A stretch of 30,571 nucleotides of DNA from a virus, in the IMG/VR virus record IMGVR_UViG_3300027788_001042, positions 1 to 30,571 of that record; one strand, written 5' to 3'. The notes beneath the pieces are model-generated. The model worked only from the letters and a program-made list of their open reading frames with translations. It had not been told where the DNA came from and did not search any database. Positions 1 through 6,493 of this stretch are shown here, in pieces (the first letter of the stretch is position 1; each line of letters begins with the position of its first letter). A program made the position numbers and the translations under genes.

Positions 1-83
1 CTCTTAATCAGATCAAAATCATTTCGTTTAAAGAAAAAGGCGAATGGGAATTGTCGGTTAAATATAACATCGGCAAGAAATAA
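1..83 (+). CDS. 3' end of an unknown gene (partial)
   Basis: An open frame enters from the left edge with its first whole codon at position 3 and stops at TAA 81-83. It encodes 26 residues ending ELSVKYNIGKK. The end is rich in lysine and has no recognisable motif, so the product cannot be named. The sigma-70-type promoter of the next gene begins 4 nt after the stop, so this gene probably belongs to a separate upstream unit. Confidence 0.5.
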   Translation, partial: LNQIKIISFKEKGEWELSVKYNIGKK

Positions 84-86
84 CTA

Positions 87-115
87 TTGACATTAATTGA
101 AATCTATTGTATAAT
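87..115 (+). promoter_or_regulatory. Perfect sigma-70-type promoter ahead of dUTPase
   Basis: TTGACA at 87-92 and TATAAT at 110-115 are separated by exactly 17 bp, which is the textbook vegetative sigma-factor consensus in both boxes and spacing. A second, overlapping TATAAT lies at 115-120. The dUTPase start codon follows at 139 with an AAGGA-type ribosome site near 126-130. In T4-like phages early genes use host sigma-70 promoters, so this unit is probably early. The timing is inferred. Confidence 0.8.
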
Positions 116-138
116 ATAATAGAAAAAGGAAATATATA

Positions 139-633
139 ATGAATGTATACAAATGTAGATCTAATGCAGAAATCCCTACTTATGGAACTGAAGGTTCAGC
201 ATGCTTTGATGTATCGGCATGTTTAACGACAGGTGAAAGAATTAGCGGCTATGATGCATGGAACAAAAAAGTTCCACTCGCCGTTAAGAATGATAAAATA
301 ACAATTCAGCCAATGCAAAGAGTACTTATTCCAACAGGTCTAATCTTTGATATACCAGATGGTCATTGTATTGAAATGTTTATTCGTTCGAGTGTAGCAA
401 CAAAGAAAGGCTTAACATTAGTTAACAGTGTTGGAATCATTGATAGTGATTATGTTGAAGAGTCTCATATTATCGTACACAACGTATCAGACAGTCTATG
501 TACTGTAGAACACGGTGAACGATTAGCTCAGTGTAGATTAACAGAAGTAACCACATCTGAGTTTAACGAAATTACAACAAGACCAGTACAAAAAACTGAC
601 CGGAACGGCGGCATAGGTAGTACTGGAGTATAA
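139..633 (+). CDS. dut: dUTP diphosphatase (trimeric dUTPase)
   Basis: Hydrolyses dUTP to dUMP and pyrophosphate, keeping uracil out of phage DNA and supplying dUMP for thymidylate synthesis. The five motifs of trimeric dUTPases appear in order: I, SACFDVSA (20-27); II, RSSVATKKGL (83-92); III, NSVGIIDSDY (96-105), with the catalytic Asp region and the Tyr that lines the uracil pocket; IV, HGERLAQ (125-131); V, RNGGIGSTG (155-163). Length is 164 residues, slightly long for the family because of an insert around residues 30-52. Motif V carries Ile159 where most members have an aromatic residue, and is one residue shorter than the usual form. The gene stands behind a consensus promoter and heads the dUTPase, Hsp20, peroxiredoxin series. 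Identity is firm. Confidence 0.95.
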   Translation: MNVYKCRSNAEIPTYGTEGSACFDVSACLTTGERISGYDAWNKKVPLAVKNDKITIQPMQRVLIPTGLIFDIPDGHCIEMFIRSSVATKKGLTLVNSVGIIDSDYVEESHIIVHNVSDSLCTVEHGERLAQCRLTEVTTSEFNEITTRPVQKTDRNGGIGSTGV

Positions 634-638
634 ATAGA

Positions 639-665
639 TTGTAGGATGCCGAAAGGGTCTTACAA
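639..665 (+). other. GNRA-loop hairpin between dUTPase and Hsp20 genes
   Basis: TTGTAGGA (639-646) pairs with TCTTACAA (658-665) through 8 pairs including one G-U. The stem continues inward with GCC against GGG and one bulge, closing on a GAAA tetraloop. No T-run follows, so this is not a standard intrinsic terminator. It may protect or process the transcript between the two genes. The function is inferred. Confidence 0.5.
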
Positions 666-671
666 CTAACC

Positions 672-688
672 GACGGGTATATACCGTC
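672..688 (+). other. Second small hairpin upstream of Hsp20
   Basis: GACGG (672-676) pairs with CCGTC (684-688), with a GTATATA loop that can pair partly with itself. It lies 7 nt after the preceding hairpin and 36 nt before the Hsp20 start codon, and is followed by AT-rich sequence without a clean T-run. It may help set transcript stability or Hsp20 translation; nothing more can be shown from sequence. Confidence 0.35.
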
Positions 689-723
689 AAATAATAATAT
701 CTAGCTATATTTAGGAGATACGC

Positions 724-1170
724 ATGACTGGATTAAACATAAACCACCTGACACCCTTTTCTGTCGGCTTCGAAAATCTTTTCGAACGACTAGGGGAGTT
801 TCCACCACCTCAACAGAATCAAGGCTTTCCGCCTTATAATATTCGTAAGATAGACGAAGAGCATTTCACTATTGAACTTGCCCTCGCTGGTCTATGCGAA
901 GAAGATGTTGAAATCGAAGTAAAAGAAGGCGTACTAGTGATTCGTTCTATATGGGATGAAAAGAAAGACGCTGACGAAGAACATCAATTATTACATAGAG
1001 GGATTTCATTTAAGAAATTTACTCGCAGCTTTACATTAGCTGACGACCTCAATGTTGATGGAGCTAACTTCAAAAATGGTCTTTTAACAATAGGTTTGGA
1101 AAGAATCATACCTGAGCACAAGAAGGCTAAAAAGATTAAGATTGGCAAAAAGGAATACCTTAAAGGTTAA
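724..1170 (+). CDS. Small heat-shock protein (Hsp20, alpha-crystallin domain)
   Basis: ATP-independent holdase chaperone that binds unfolding proteins and keeps them soluble. The alpha-crystallin domain spans about residues 36-140: a first strand block (FTIELALAGLCEEDVEIEVK), EGVLVIR, and then the signature FKNGLLTIGLER near the C-terminal side of the domain, equivalent to the family A-x-x-x-N-G-V-L motif. The N-terminal 35 residues are proline-rich and variable, as usual. At 148 residues it is typical of bacterial IbpA-type and phage Hsp20 proteins. The ribosome site GGAG lies a few bases before ATG 724. Hsp20 genes are common in marine T4-like phages. The phage role (protecting virion assembly or host proteins) is inferred. 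Confidence 0.93.
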   Translation: MTGLNINHLTPFSVGFENLFERLGEFPPPQQNQGFPPYNIRKIDEEHFTIELALAGLCEEDVEIEVKEGVLVIRSIWDEKKDADEEHQLLHRGISFKKFTRSFTLADDLNVDGANFKNGLLTIGLERIIPEHKKAKKIKIGKKEYLKG

Positions 1171-1184
1171 TCTTTATTTAATGA

Positions 1185-1204
1185 GAGTGGTCGCAAGGCC
1201 ACTC
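1185..1204 (+). other. GCAA-tetraloop hairpin between Hsp20 and peroxiredoxin genes
   Basis: GAGTGGTC (1185-1192) pairs with GGCCACTC (1197-1204), 8 pairs including one G-U, closed by a GCAA tetraloop. No T-run follows, so full termination is unlikely. It could attenuate transcription, stabilise the upstream message or mark a processing site. The peroxiredoxin ribosome site and start lie just downstream. Confidence 0.5.
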
Positions 1205-1227
1205 AACTATTGATAGGAAAGTAAATT

Positions 1228-1737
1228 ATGAGACAAGTACCAAACGTAACATTTAAACTTCGAACGCGTAATGAAGAATCAGGCGAGTTCGATTGGTCGC
1301 ACCCAACTACAGACGATTACTTTAAAAATAAAAGAGTCGTTGTATTTTCACTACCCGGTGCATTTACCCCAACATGTTCAAACAACCAAGTACCAGGGTT
1401 TGATGTATTATATGATCAAATCGTAGCAGAAGGAGTTGACGAAGTATACTGTGTTTCGTGTAACGATGCTTTTGTAATGAATGCTTGGGCAGAAGATCTA
1501 AGAATCAAGAATGTTAAACTAATTCCTGATGGCAGTTGTGAATTCACTAACGGTATGGGAATGTTAGTAGCTAAGGATAATCTTGGATTTGGACAAAGAT
1601 CTTGGAGATATGCTATGGTCGTAGACGATGGTATTGTTGAAAGGATGTTCGTTGAGCCAGGACAAGAAGATGACTGTGGTACAGATCCTTATGGAGAATC
1701 TGCACCTGAGAAAGTTCTTGAATATCTAGCAAGTTAA
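1228..1737 (+). CDS. Peroxiredoxin (Prx5-type, AhpC/TSA superfamily)
   Basis: Thiol peroxidase that reduces hydrogen peroxide and organic peroxides using a reactive cysteine. The active-site segment PGAFTPTCS places the peroxidatic Cys at residue 50, with the family Pro and Thr in the P-x-x-x-T-x-x-C pattern. Further Prx5 features are the CNDAFVMNAW segment (about 77-86) and the QRSWRYAMVVDDG segment carrying the conserved Arg. A second Cys-x-x-Cys (VYCVSC) and a C-terminal Cys are candidate resolving cysteines. Length, 169 residues, matches bacterial Prx5. The reductant would be host or phage thioredoxin/glutaredoxin, not visible here. The gene closes the short cassette and is followed at once by a strong terminator. 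Identity is firm; protection of the infected cell from oxidative stress is inferred. Confidence 0.94.
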   Translation: MRQVPNVTFKLRTRNEESGEFDWSHPTTDDYFKNKRVVVFSLPGAFTPTCSNNQVPGFDVLYDQIVAEGVDEVYCVSCNDAFVMNAWAEDLRIKNVKLIPDGSCEFTNGMGMLVAKDNLGFGQRSWRYAMVVDDGIVERMFVEPGQEDDCGTDPYGESAPEKVLEYLAS

Positions 1738-1750
1738 TTAGAAAAAATAG

Positions 1751-1772
1751 AGGATCCTTCGGGGTCCTTTTT
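1751..1772 (+). terminator. Rho-independent terminator with UUCG loop, probably bidirectional
   Basis: AGGATCC (1751-1757) pairs with GGGTCCT (1762-1768) through 7 pairs including one T-G, closed by the very stable TTCG loop. A run of five T follows (1768-1772). On the other strand the same stem is followed by six T (complement of A 1742-1747). It lies between the convergent peroxiredoxin and tape-measure genes, so it can end both transcripts. Confidence 0.9.
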
Positions 1773-1777
1773 AATTA

Positions 1778-3643
1778 TCATGGTTGGACAAGGTTACCTG
1801 AAGCAGCATCGGGGTTATTAAAGTTAGTTAAAAAGTTAGTGTACGTGTCTTTCTTACTACCGTCAATTATAGTATCACCTTGCACAGCACCACCAACATA
1901 TTGATTAATAACAGTAGGAGCTCCTGTAGCAGTAAAGCTAGAATCTGCTATCATATCAACAAGTAATGCTTTGAATTCTTTCGTTTCTTTAACTTCTTGT
2001 ATTGACGGATCTTTCTCACCAAACATTGATTTAAACCACCCAGGACCCATTTCCTCCTTCATTCTATCAGCGAGAACAGTTTCCATAATTTCCACCCCGA
2101 CGTTCTGCCCAGTAAGATCTTTACGCATAGCAGTTGTCTCAGCTTCTAATATTTTGATCTTCTTATCATTCCTAGCCTTTTCAGCAGCCTTCTCTTCTAA
2201 AGTTGTATTACGCATGTAACCAGTCCCTTGACCAGTGGACTCATAAACCTGTTCCGTCAAGTTATTATTCTTATCCTTTAGTTTCGCAATTGTTGCCTCA
2301 TTCTTATCAGCGTTAGCTTCCGTATCAATTGCTAACGCAGCTACAGCCGCTTCTCTTGCATCTTGTAGCTCTATTAACGTGCCGAATTCCCTGTCAAGCT
2401 CTGTAGCTAACTTATCAGCGCCCATTGAGTCTGCTAATTCTGTTTCCATCTTAGCTCGTAGCGCAATCGTTTCTTCAATCTTGGCAAGATTTGCTCGGCT
2501 TGCTATAACCTCCTGACCACCAGTAACATCGTTCATTTTTTTAATTGCACCTAACGCAGCAGCACCAGTTCCAATAACAATACCTGCTATTGCACCAACC
2601 AACGCGCCTTTAGGTCCAAACATCATTCCAATAGATGCGCCTTGTGCTGCGTTACCTAATATGTCTAAACCAGTAGAAGCACTAAAGAATTTAGGATCTG
2701 CTTTTGCATTCTTAATATCTTGTTCTGTCATTCCAAATACGCTTTTCTTTATAGCGTTTTTAACCATAGGCAGCGCAGCAGTTATTGCCATAAACAATAA
2801 CGATGCACCAATTGGGCCAAGCTTCATTCCTTTAGCCATACCACCAGCAGCTGCAGGCAATCCTTCTACAGCAACTTTTGCCATACCCATTTTTGCTAAA
2901 GCACCGCCAATTCCTGCACCAATAAGATTTGGTAATATAGCTCCAACACCTAGCGCAGCAATAGCAGCAAGGCCAATGCCGATCTTAGTCCATGGAGCTT
3001 CTGATAATATTGTACCAAACTTTGAAAGGTTAGCACCAATTGCTTTCCAATCAATAGTTTCAACAAATTCTTTTATAGCCGTACCTGCCGAAGAAAGGAT
3101 TGCACTAAACTTGCCATCAGTAAACTGATCAAGTGCACCTCTTATTATTTGAAACCCAGCGTATCCAAGTAGACCATATTTTAGTATACTCATTTTATTG
3201 TTTTTGGCAGCGTTAAATAGTCCGCCTTTAAACATTTTTGAATCTTCTTTAGTTTTAGCTTTACGATCATCTTCGGCTTGCTTTTGCGCAATAACCTTTT
3301 CTGCCAGTTCTGCTTTATTTAATAAGGCTTCATCTTTAGAGTTAGATATTTGTAATTGAGCAGCTTCAGTTTGTAGTTTAACATATTCTTCATCTAATCC
3401 AAACGCAGCTGCAATATCTGACTGTTTATTTGAATCATCAATCATAGCCTTTCCAACCATTTGTCCAACTTTTTCATTAAGTTTTCCAATGCCTAGATCG
3501 ATGCTATTAAACACATCACCAAATTTATCAAGACGGACATTTACTGAGCGTATAGAATTAGTCCGCATATCATTTCTGGTAAGCTTACCTTCATTTATTA
3601 GACTATCAATAATTGCCTGAGTGTCGTTGCTTATAGTTGCCAT
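1778..3643 (-). CDS. Tail tape-measure protein (T4 gp29-like)
   Basis: Sets tail length, organises the hub and may leave the tail with the DNA. The 621 residues show the classic layout: a helical, charged N-terminal third, then a hydrophobic Gly/Ala-rich centre with three likely membrane-active stretches (about 219-258, 276-296 and 333-367), then a long charged coiled-coil segment (about 380-500). Length is close to T4 gp29 (590), so a tail of roughly T4 length is expected. The start codon lies 12 nt after the stop of the gp26 frameshift extension, a tight layout typical of tail chaperones and tape measures. It is the last gene of the leftward operon and ends at the bidirectional terminator. 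No peptidase motif was seen. Sequence similarity to gp29 itself is weak; the call rests on composition, length and position. Confidence 0.82.
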   Translation of the reverse strand: MATISNDTQAIIDSLINEGKLTRNDMRTNSIRSVNVRLDKFGDVFNSIDLGIGKLNEKVGQMVGKAMIDDSNKQSDIAAAFGLDEEYVKLQTEAAQLQISNSKDEALLNKAELAEKVIAQKQAEDDRKAKTKEDSKMFKGGLFNAAKNNKMSILKYGLLGYAGFQIIRGALDQFTDGKFSAILSSAGTAIKEFVETIDWKAIGANLSKFGTILSEAPWTKIGIGLAAIAALGVGAILPNLIGAGIGGALAKMGMAKVAVEGLPAAAGGMAKGMKLGPIGASLLFMAITAALPMVKNAIKKSVFGMTEQDIKNAKADPKFFSASTGLDILGNAAQGASIGMMFGPKGALVGAIAGIVIGTGAAALGAIKKMNDVTGGQEVIASRANLAKIEETIALRAKMETELADSMGADKLATELDREFGTLIELQDAREAAVAALAIDTEANADKNEATIAKLKDKNNNLTEQVYESTGQGTGYMRNTTLEEKAAEKARNDKKIKILEAETTAMRKDLTGQNVGVEIMETVLADRMKEEMGPGWFKSMFGEKDPSIQEVKETKEFKALLVDMIADSSFTATGAPTVINQYVGGAVQGDTIIDGSKKDTYTNFLTNFNNPDAASGNLVQP

Positions 3644-3655
3644 CTATCCTAATCT

Positions 3656-3831
3656 CTATTGTTGTTGTTTTGCATTCTGAGTTTCTATAAAATCAATTAA
3701 CATATCAAAGTATAAATCTCTTTCGTACGGCATCAAGTTTTCAATATCTGCAATTGACCACTTATGATGCTGAGCGAGCGAAAACACTATTTTATAAAAA
3801 TGGCTGAGAGTTATGTGACTCAGCCCTAGAT
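3656..3831 (-). CDS. -1-frame extension of gp26 (tail assembly chaperone, made by frameshift)
   Basis: A 58-codon frame overlaps the end of gp26 in the -1 frame and stops at 3656-3658, 12 nt before the tape-measure start. It has no ATG with a ribosome site near its beginning; its first ATG is 34 codons in. Starting from the slippery run, the frame reads YLGLSHITLSHFYK and then HHKWSIADIENLMPYERD. The aromatic, helical pattern resembles the T extension of lambda-type G/GT tail chaperones. The predicted fusion is 232 gp26 residues plus 58, or 290 in all. The likely role, inferred from position and analogy, is holding the tape measure ready for tube polymerisation, possibly covering the job of T4 gp51. 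Confidence 0.72.
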
Positions 3832-3838
3832 AAAAAAA
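3802..3838 (-). promoter_or_regulatory. Programmed -1 frameshift signal (slippery T7 plus hairpin)
   Basis: In the gp26 message the codons AGT TTT TTT ATC TAG give the heptamer T TTT TTT (complement of 3832-3838) in the X XXY YYZ phase. After a 6-nt spacer (3831-3826) comes a perfect 7-bp stem: GGCTGAG (complement of 3825-3819) pairing with CTCAGCC (complement of 3808-3802), with a 10-nt loop. The gp26 stop codon lies in the spacer. All three elements fit the standard -1 frameshift model, and the shifted frame is the open one. Confidence 0.75.
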
Positions 3839-4527
3839 CTGCGTATGCCTTCGATCACAAATGTTTGCTCATTACCATTACTATTTGTATATTTTATTTC
3901 GTGTCTTAACTTAGGTAGTGTCTCAAAGAACTTCTGTATTTGTTTTATTGAACCACCGTCTATACCATCCATGAAATCGTCAATCTCTTCTGGTGTATAG
4001 TCAGAGAAGTTATGGACTTCGTCATCAGATGCAAGCTTATCTAAACACGCACACATAATAAAGTAATTTGTTAATGGATCCTTTGGATCTAATGTTAATA
4101 CTTTAGCAAATTCATCAATCGTTGGATGTTTTAAATACAGAACATAATCTTCGTTAATTCTTACTTCTTTTGAATGAGTCTCATCCTTTACACATTCAAC
4201 TTTATCAATGTCTAATGCCAATTCTACTGATTCACCAGTCTCCGGATCCTTAACTGTAAACATAGTTAAATTATCAACCGACGAAGAACGTAATTTTAAA
4301 AATACATATTCTAAATCAATCATTGCTAGATCGTCTACGGTGCCTTCAACTAGACAATTATTAATTATCTGTTTGATTGCCATCATCTCTACGATTGCGT
4401 CGTTTGATTCTCCAGCGATTAAAAGAATCTTTTCTTCTTTAACTGTAAAAGATCTTGTCTTTATTTTCTCACCTGTACTCGGTAAAATCAATTCCGAGAT
4501 TGGTAAGTTAATTTTTGGTAGTGCCAT
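3826..4527 (-). CDS. 26: Baseplate hub assembly protein gp26 (T4_baseplate family)
   Basis: Hub assembly factor of T4-like phages. The N-terminus reads MALPKINLPISELILPSTG and then KIKTRSFTVKEEKILLIAGE, the hallmark opening of the gp26 family (Pfam T4_baseplate): a short beta segment with PSTG, then a helix starting at KEEK. The C-terminal half (about 120-225) is acidic and helical. Length is 233 residues against 208 in T4. A strong ribosome site (AGGAG) precedes the start. It sits between the tube/initiator gene and the tape measure, the slot held by lambda gpG-type chaperones, and its last codons form the slippery site of a predicted -1 frameshift. Identity as gp26 is firm; its action as a tape-measure chaperone is inferred from the layout. 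Confidence 0.88.
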   Translation of the reverse strand: MALPKINLPISELILPSTGEKIKTRSFTVKEEKILLIAGESNDAIVEMMAIKQIINNCLVEGTVDDLAMIDLEYVFLKLRSSSVDNLTMFTVKDPETGESVELALDIDKVECVKDETHSKEVRINEDYVLYLKHPTIDEFAKVLTLDPKDPLTNYFIMCACLDKLASDDEVHNFSDYTPEEIDDFMDGIDGGSIKQIQKFFETLPKLRHEIKYTNSNGNEQTFVIEGIRSFFI

Positions 4528-4553
4528 TATATACTCCTGTTAATTATATATTG

Positions 4554-5324
4554 TTAAATGTTATCACTTAAGGAACCGAAAGAATCACCTACTCGGTTTA
4601 ATTTGTTTATTGCGTCTTGAATATTTTGAGGCTTGCCATCTTTTAAAGTACCTCTTACGGTATCAGCAAACCCAGCTATATCTCCAAGGATATCTAAAAG
4701 ACCTGAACCTCTTGAACTGTTTCCAGGGCTAACGCGTTTATCACTTGAAAAGTATACGTCTTCAATTGCGAACGAAACATCAACTGTAAGGACTGAATCG
4801 TTATCTGCCCAAGATAATACTAATGGGCTTACTGTTATTGGATAAGCCTTTATACATGTAGCTTCGTAAAAGTCAAATGCTTTGTTATTTGTTGTATAGT
4901 GTTTAATACCAAGGTCACATGAATAGTTACTTTTAAATCCAACTTCATGTGGAAGCTTACCACCGTATTCACCAAACGAACCGTTCTTTTTACTAAAGTT
5001 AGCAACTTCTCGTATCCAAGCATGAAAGAACGCTAATGTATGATGATCACTATCAACCATGAATGTACAAGTAATAGGACCTGGGTTAGTAACAGCACTT
5101 GGAAAGGACTTTGACATTTGACCAACATAGTCTGCTGTTGTTTCGTTAACTACTACACCTGGCATAGTAACATTAGAACAAAACAAACTGAACTCTCTAG
5201 TACCAAAGAAACTATTTGAATGGCTTCTTCTAGGATTAGTCATTGTAACTTCAAATAGGTTTGCCCTCGCAGGACCACCTAGTCTTTCAAAAGTTGACTT
5301 AAATTTGCTTATATTAAATGCCAT
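4554..5324 (-). CDS. 54: Tail-tube-type protein: probably baseplate tube initiator gp54, or gp19 paralogue
   Basis: A 256-residue protein of the T4 tail-tube fold family. The opening FERLGGPARANLFEVTMT matches the gp19/gp54 start, where a P-A-R-x-N-L-F-type segment leads into the first strand. Next come FSLFCSNVTMPG (about 46-57), GPITCTFMVDSD (about 82-93), and a final AYPITVSPLVLSW then VDVSFAIEDVYF, the usual end of the tube barrel. About 50 further residues, rich in Gly, Ser, Leu and Asp, follow the barrel; T4 gp54 also has a helical C-terminal tail, while gp19 ends at the barrel. I therefore prefer gp54, which starts tube growth on the gp48 cap. T4 gp54 is 320 residues. A stop-to-start gap of 3 nt ties it to the upstream gene. 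Confidence 0.7.
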   Translation of the reverse strand: MAFNISKFKSTFERLGGPARANLFEVTMTNPRRSHSNSFFGTREFSLFCSNVTMPGVVVNETTADYVGQMSKSFPSAVTNPGPITCTFMVDSDHHTLAFFHAWIREVANFSKKNGSFGEYGGKLPHEVGFKSNYSCDLGIKHYTTNNKAFDFYEATCIKAYPITVSPLVLSWADNDSVLTVDVSFAIEDVYFSSDKRVSPGNSSRGSGLLDILGDIAGFADTVRGTLKDGKPQNIQDAINKLNRVGDSFGSLSDNI

Positions 5325-5327
5325 TGG

Positions 5328-5942
5328 TTACCCTTTTATAATTCTTCTTGAGTCTGCCCAAACTTTGGCTGACCCAGCTTTCTGGAAACTTTGTACTGGT
5401 AGGAATAATGCAGTGTCCCACTCAGACGCTTCGATTTTAATAAACCTAGACTTAACATGTGAACTTAAATAATGTTTAACACAAGGTGCAAATAATTGAA
5501 ACTTCGAAGATGAAGCTAATAATTTATAACTCATTGCTAATCGTGTCTTTTCATTATAATTGTTATCAGTTGTTAAACTATATAACGCATCCATCAGTTG
5601 TGCTCTAAGCATAGGTGGTAAATAATGCATATTTAATCCAATGATACCACCCTTTGCTTTATTTATTGGAAATATGAGTGGAAATCTATCGTAATATGGT
5701 AATGTTTCTTTATGCTTAGGATCGTATTCAAAAAAGTACATTGAACCAATAAACGCGTTCCCAGTTAATCTTGCCTTCGCTCTACCTTTATCTTTGGTGT
5801 TCAATAAAGTCTCGGCAGTAATCTCTTTACCTGCCGCGGTCTTAGCTTGTTTACGATACCATTCTATCGCACTTTTAGAACGCCCAGGAAGTTCCCCTCG
5901 TCTAACGCCCTTTGCTAATATGTCTGAGAAAAGTGTTGCCAT
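5328..5942 (-). CDS. Conserved T4-like phage protein of unassigned role
   Basis: Not firmly recognised. The 204 residues open with a basic helical region (about 10-60, with many Arg and Lys). A striking segment follows, YFFEYDPKHKETLPYYDRFP (about 69-88), then LIFPI and GIIGLNMHYLPPMLRAQLMD. Proteins with this Y-D-P...LPYYDRFPL pattern recur in marine T4-like phages as virion or unknown proteins, from general familiarity only. The C-terminal part is mixed helix and strand, ending in a basic tail. It lies 3 nt downstream of gp4 and 3 nt upstream of the tube-type gene, so it is made with late morphogenesis proteins. A head-tail joining, DNA-end or baseplate role is possible; position does not decide. 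Confidence 0.6.
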   Translation of the reverse strand: MATLFSDILAKGVRRGELPGRSKSAIEWYRKQAKTAAGKEITAETLLNTKDKGRAKARLTGNAFIGSMYFFEYDPKHKETLPYYDRFPLIFPINKAKGGIIGLNMHYLPPMLRAQLMDALYSLTTDNNYNEKTRLAMSYKLLASSSKFQLFAPCVKHYLSSHVKSRFIKIEASEWDTALFLPVQSFQKAGSAKVWADSRRIIKG

Positions 5943-5945
5943 TGA

Positions 5946-6404
5946 TTATTTTCCGTATATTTCTTTTTCTGTCATGATTGTAAATAGCCATCCTCGGTCT
6001 GCGCAAAAATTTCTAGCTGCTTTCCATTTAGCATCGTTTACGCCCCAAGTTTTAACTTCATTCAAGTATCTTCTTGATACTCTACCCGTCTTTGTTTTAT
6101 TTCTATTCGCTGGGTTCGGTGGTTTACACTGAGCAGCTGGTTTTATTTCAACCATAATTGTCTGAGTAGTTTTAAGTCCATCCTTTTTATGTATAATAAC
6201 ATCAGGATAGTACCTATGCATTCTTCCGTCAATTGGTGAACGATAAGGTACAACTACTTCTTCAGACTGCCACCAAATAACATCAGGGTGCACATCAACC
6301 CATCTAAATACTTTAAATTCCCACAAAGACCTATAAATAATCTTAGACGGATCGCCCTTATACTTAGTAGGGTTCTTCGGCCTGAATTTACCACTATATG
6401 CCAT
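5946..6404 (-). CDS. 4: Head completion protein gp4 (T4 gp50/gp4)
   Basis: Late head-completion protein needed to finish DNA-filled heads before tail joining. The sequence from the chosen start, MAYSGKFRPKNPTKYKGDP and then KIIYRSLWEFKVFRWVD, closely follows T4 gp4 (MAYSGKWVPKN and so on). The later segments YYPDVIIHKK, IMVEIKPAAQC, YLNEVKTWGVNDAKWKAA and WLFTIMTEKE also match the family. The D...E-x-K pattern (YPDV, then VEIKP) resembles PD-(D/E)XK nucleases, to which gp4 is thought related. Length is 152 residues against 150 in T4. The frame stays open upstream to 6500, but the family start at 6404 has a GGAA ribosome site 8 nt away and lies behind a leftward late promoter box. It heads the leftward operon. 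Confidence 0.92.
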   Translation of the reverse strand: MAYSGKFRPKNPTKYKGDPSKIIYRSLWEFKVFRWVDVHPDVIWWQSEEVVVPYRSPIDGRMHRYYPDVIIHKKDGLKTTQTIMVEIKPAAQCKPPNPANRNKTKTGRVSRRYLNEVKTWGVNDAKWKAARNFCADRGWLFTIMTEKEIYGK

Positions 6405-6425
6405 AATGTATTTCCGTTCCAATTG

Positions 6426-6433
6426 TATAAATA
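6426..6433 (+). promoter_or_regulatory. T4-type late promoter box, rightward
   Basis: TATAAATA at 6426-6433 is an exact match to the T4 late promoter box, recognised in T4 by gp55-sigma with gp33 and the clamp gp45. It lies 60 nt before the gp48 start and would drive the long rightward baseplate operon. No -35 box is expected for this class. Confidence 0.75.
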
Positions 6434-6453
6434 AATAAAATATCCGTATACTA

Positions 6454-6461
6454 TATTTATA
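6454..6461 (-). promoter_or_regulatory. T4-type late promoter box, leftward
   Basis: The plus strand reads TATTTATA at 6454-6461, so the minus strand carries an exact TATAAATA. It lies about 50 nt upstream of the gp4 start at 6404 and would drive the leftward gp4 to tape-measure operon. It faces the rightward box 20 bp away, so the two start sites fall between the boxes and the transcripts would overlap by a few bases at their 5' ends. Confidence 0.75.
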
Positions 6462-6493
6462 AGAACTCGACGGACAATCAACAGGATTAAAGA

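Noticed and set aside
1185-1204. Hairpin after Hsp20 as a Rho-independent terminator
   Set aside because: No T-run follows the stem; it is recorded only as a hairpin.
1971-3128. Long open frames on the plus strand opposite the tape-measure gene
   Set aside because: They mirror the low-complexity Ala/Gly/Lys codons of the tape measure, lack ribosome sites and show no family resemblance.
3656-3732. The gp26 extension as a separate small gene from its internal ATG (about 25 codons)
   Set aside because: The internal ATG would drop the aromatic, helical first half. The open -1 frame back to the slippery run favours frameshift expression.
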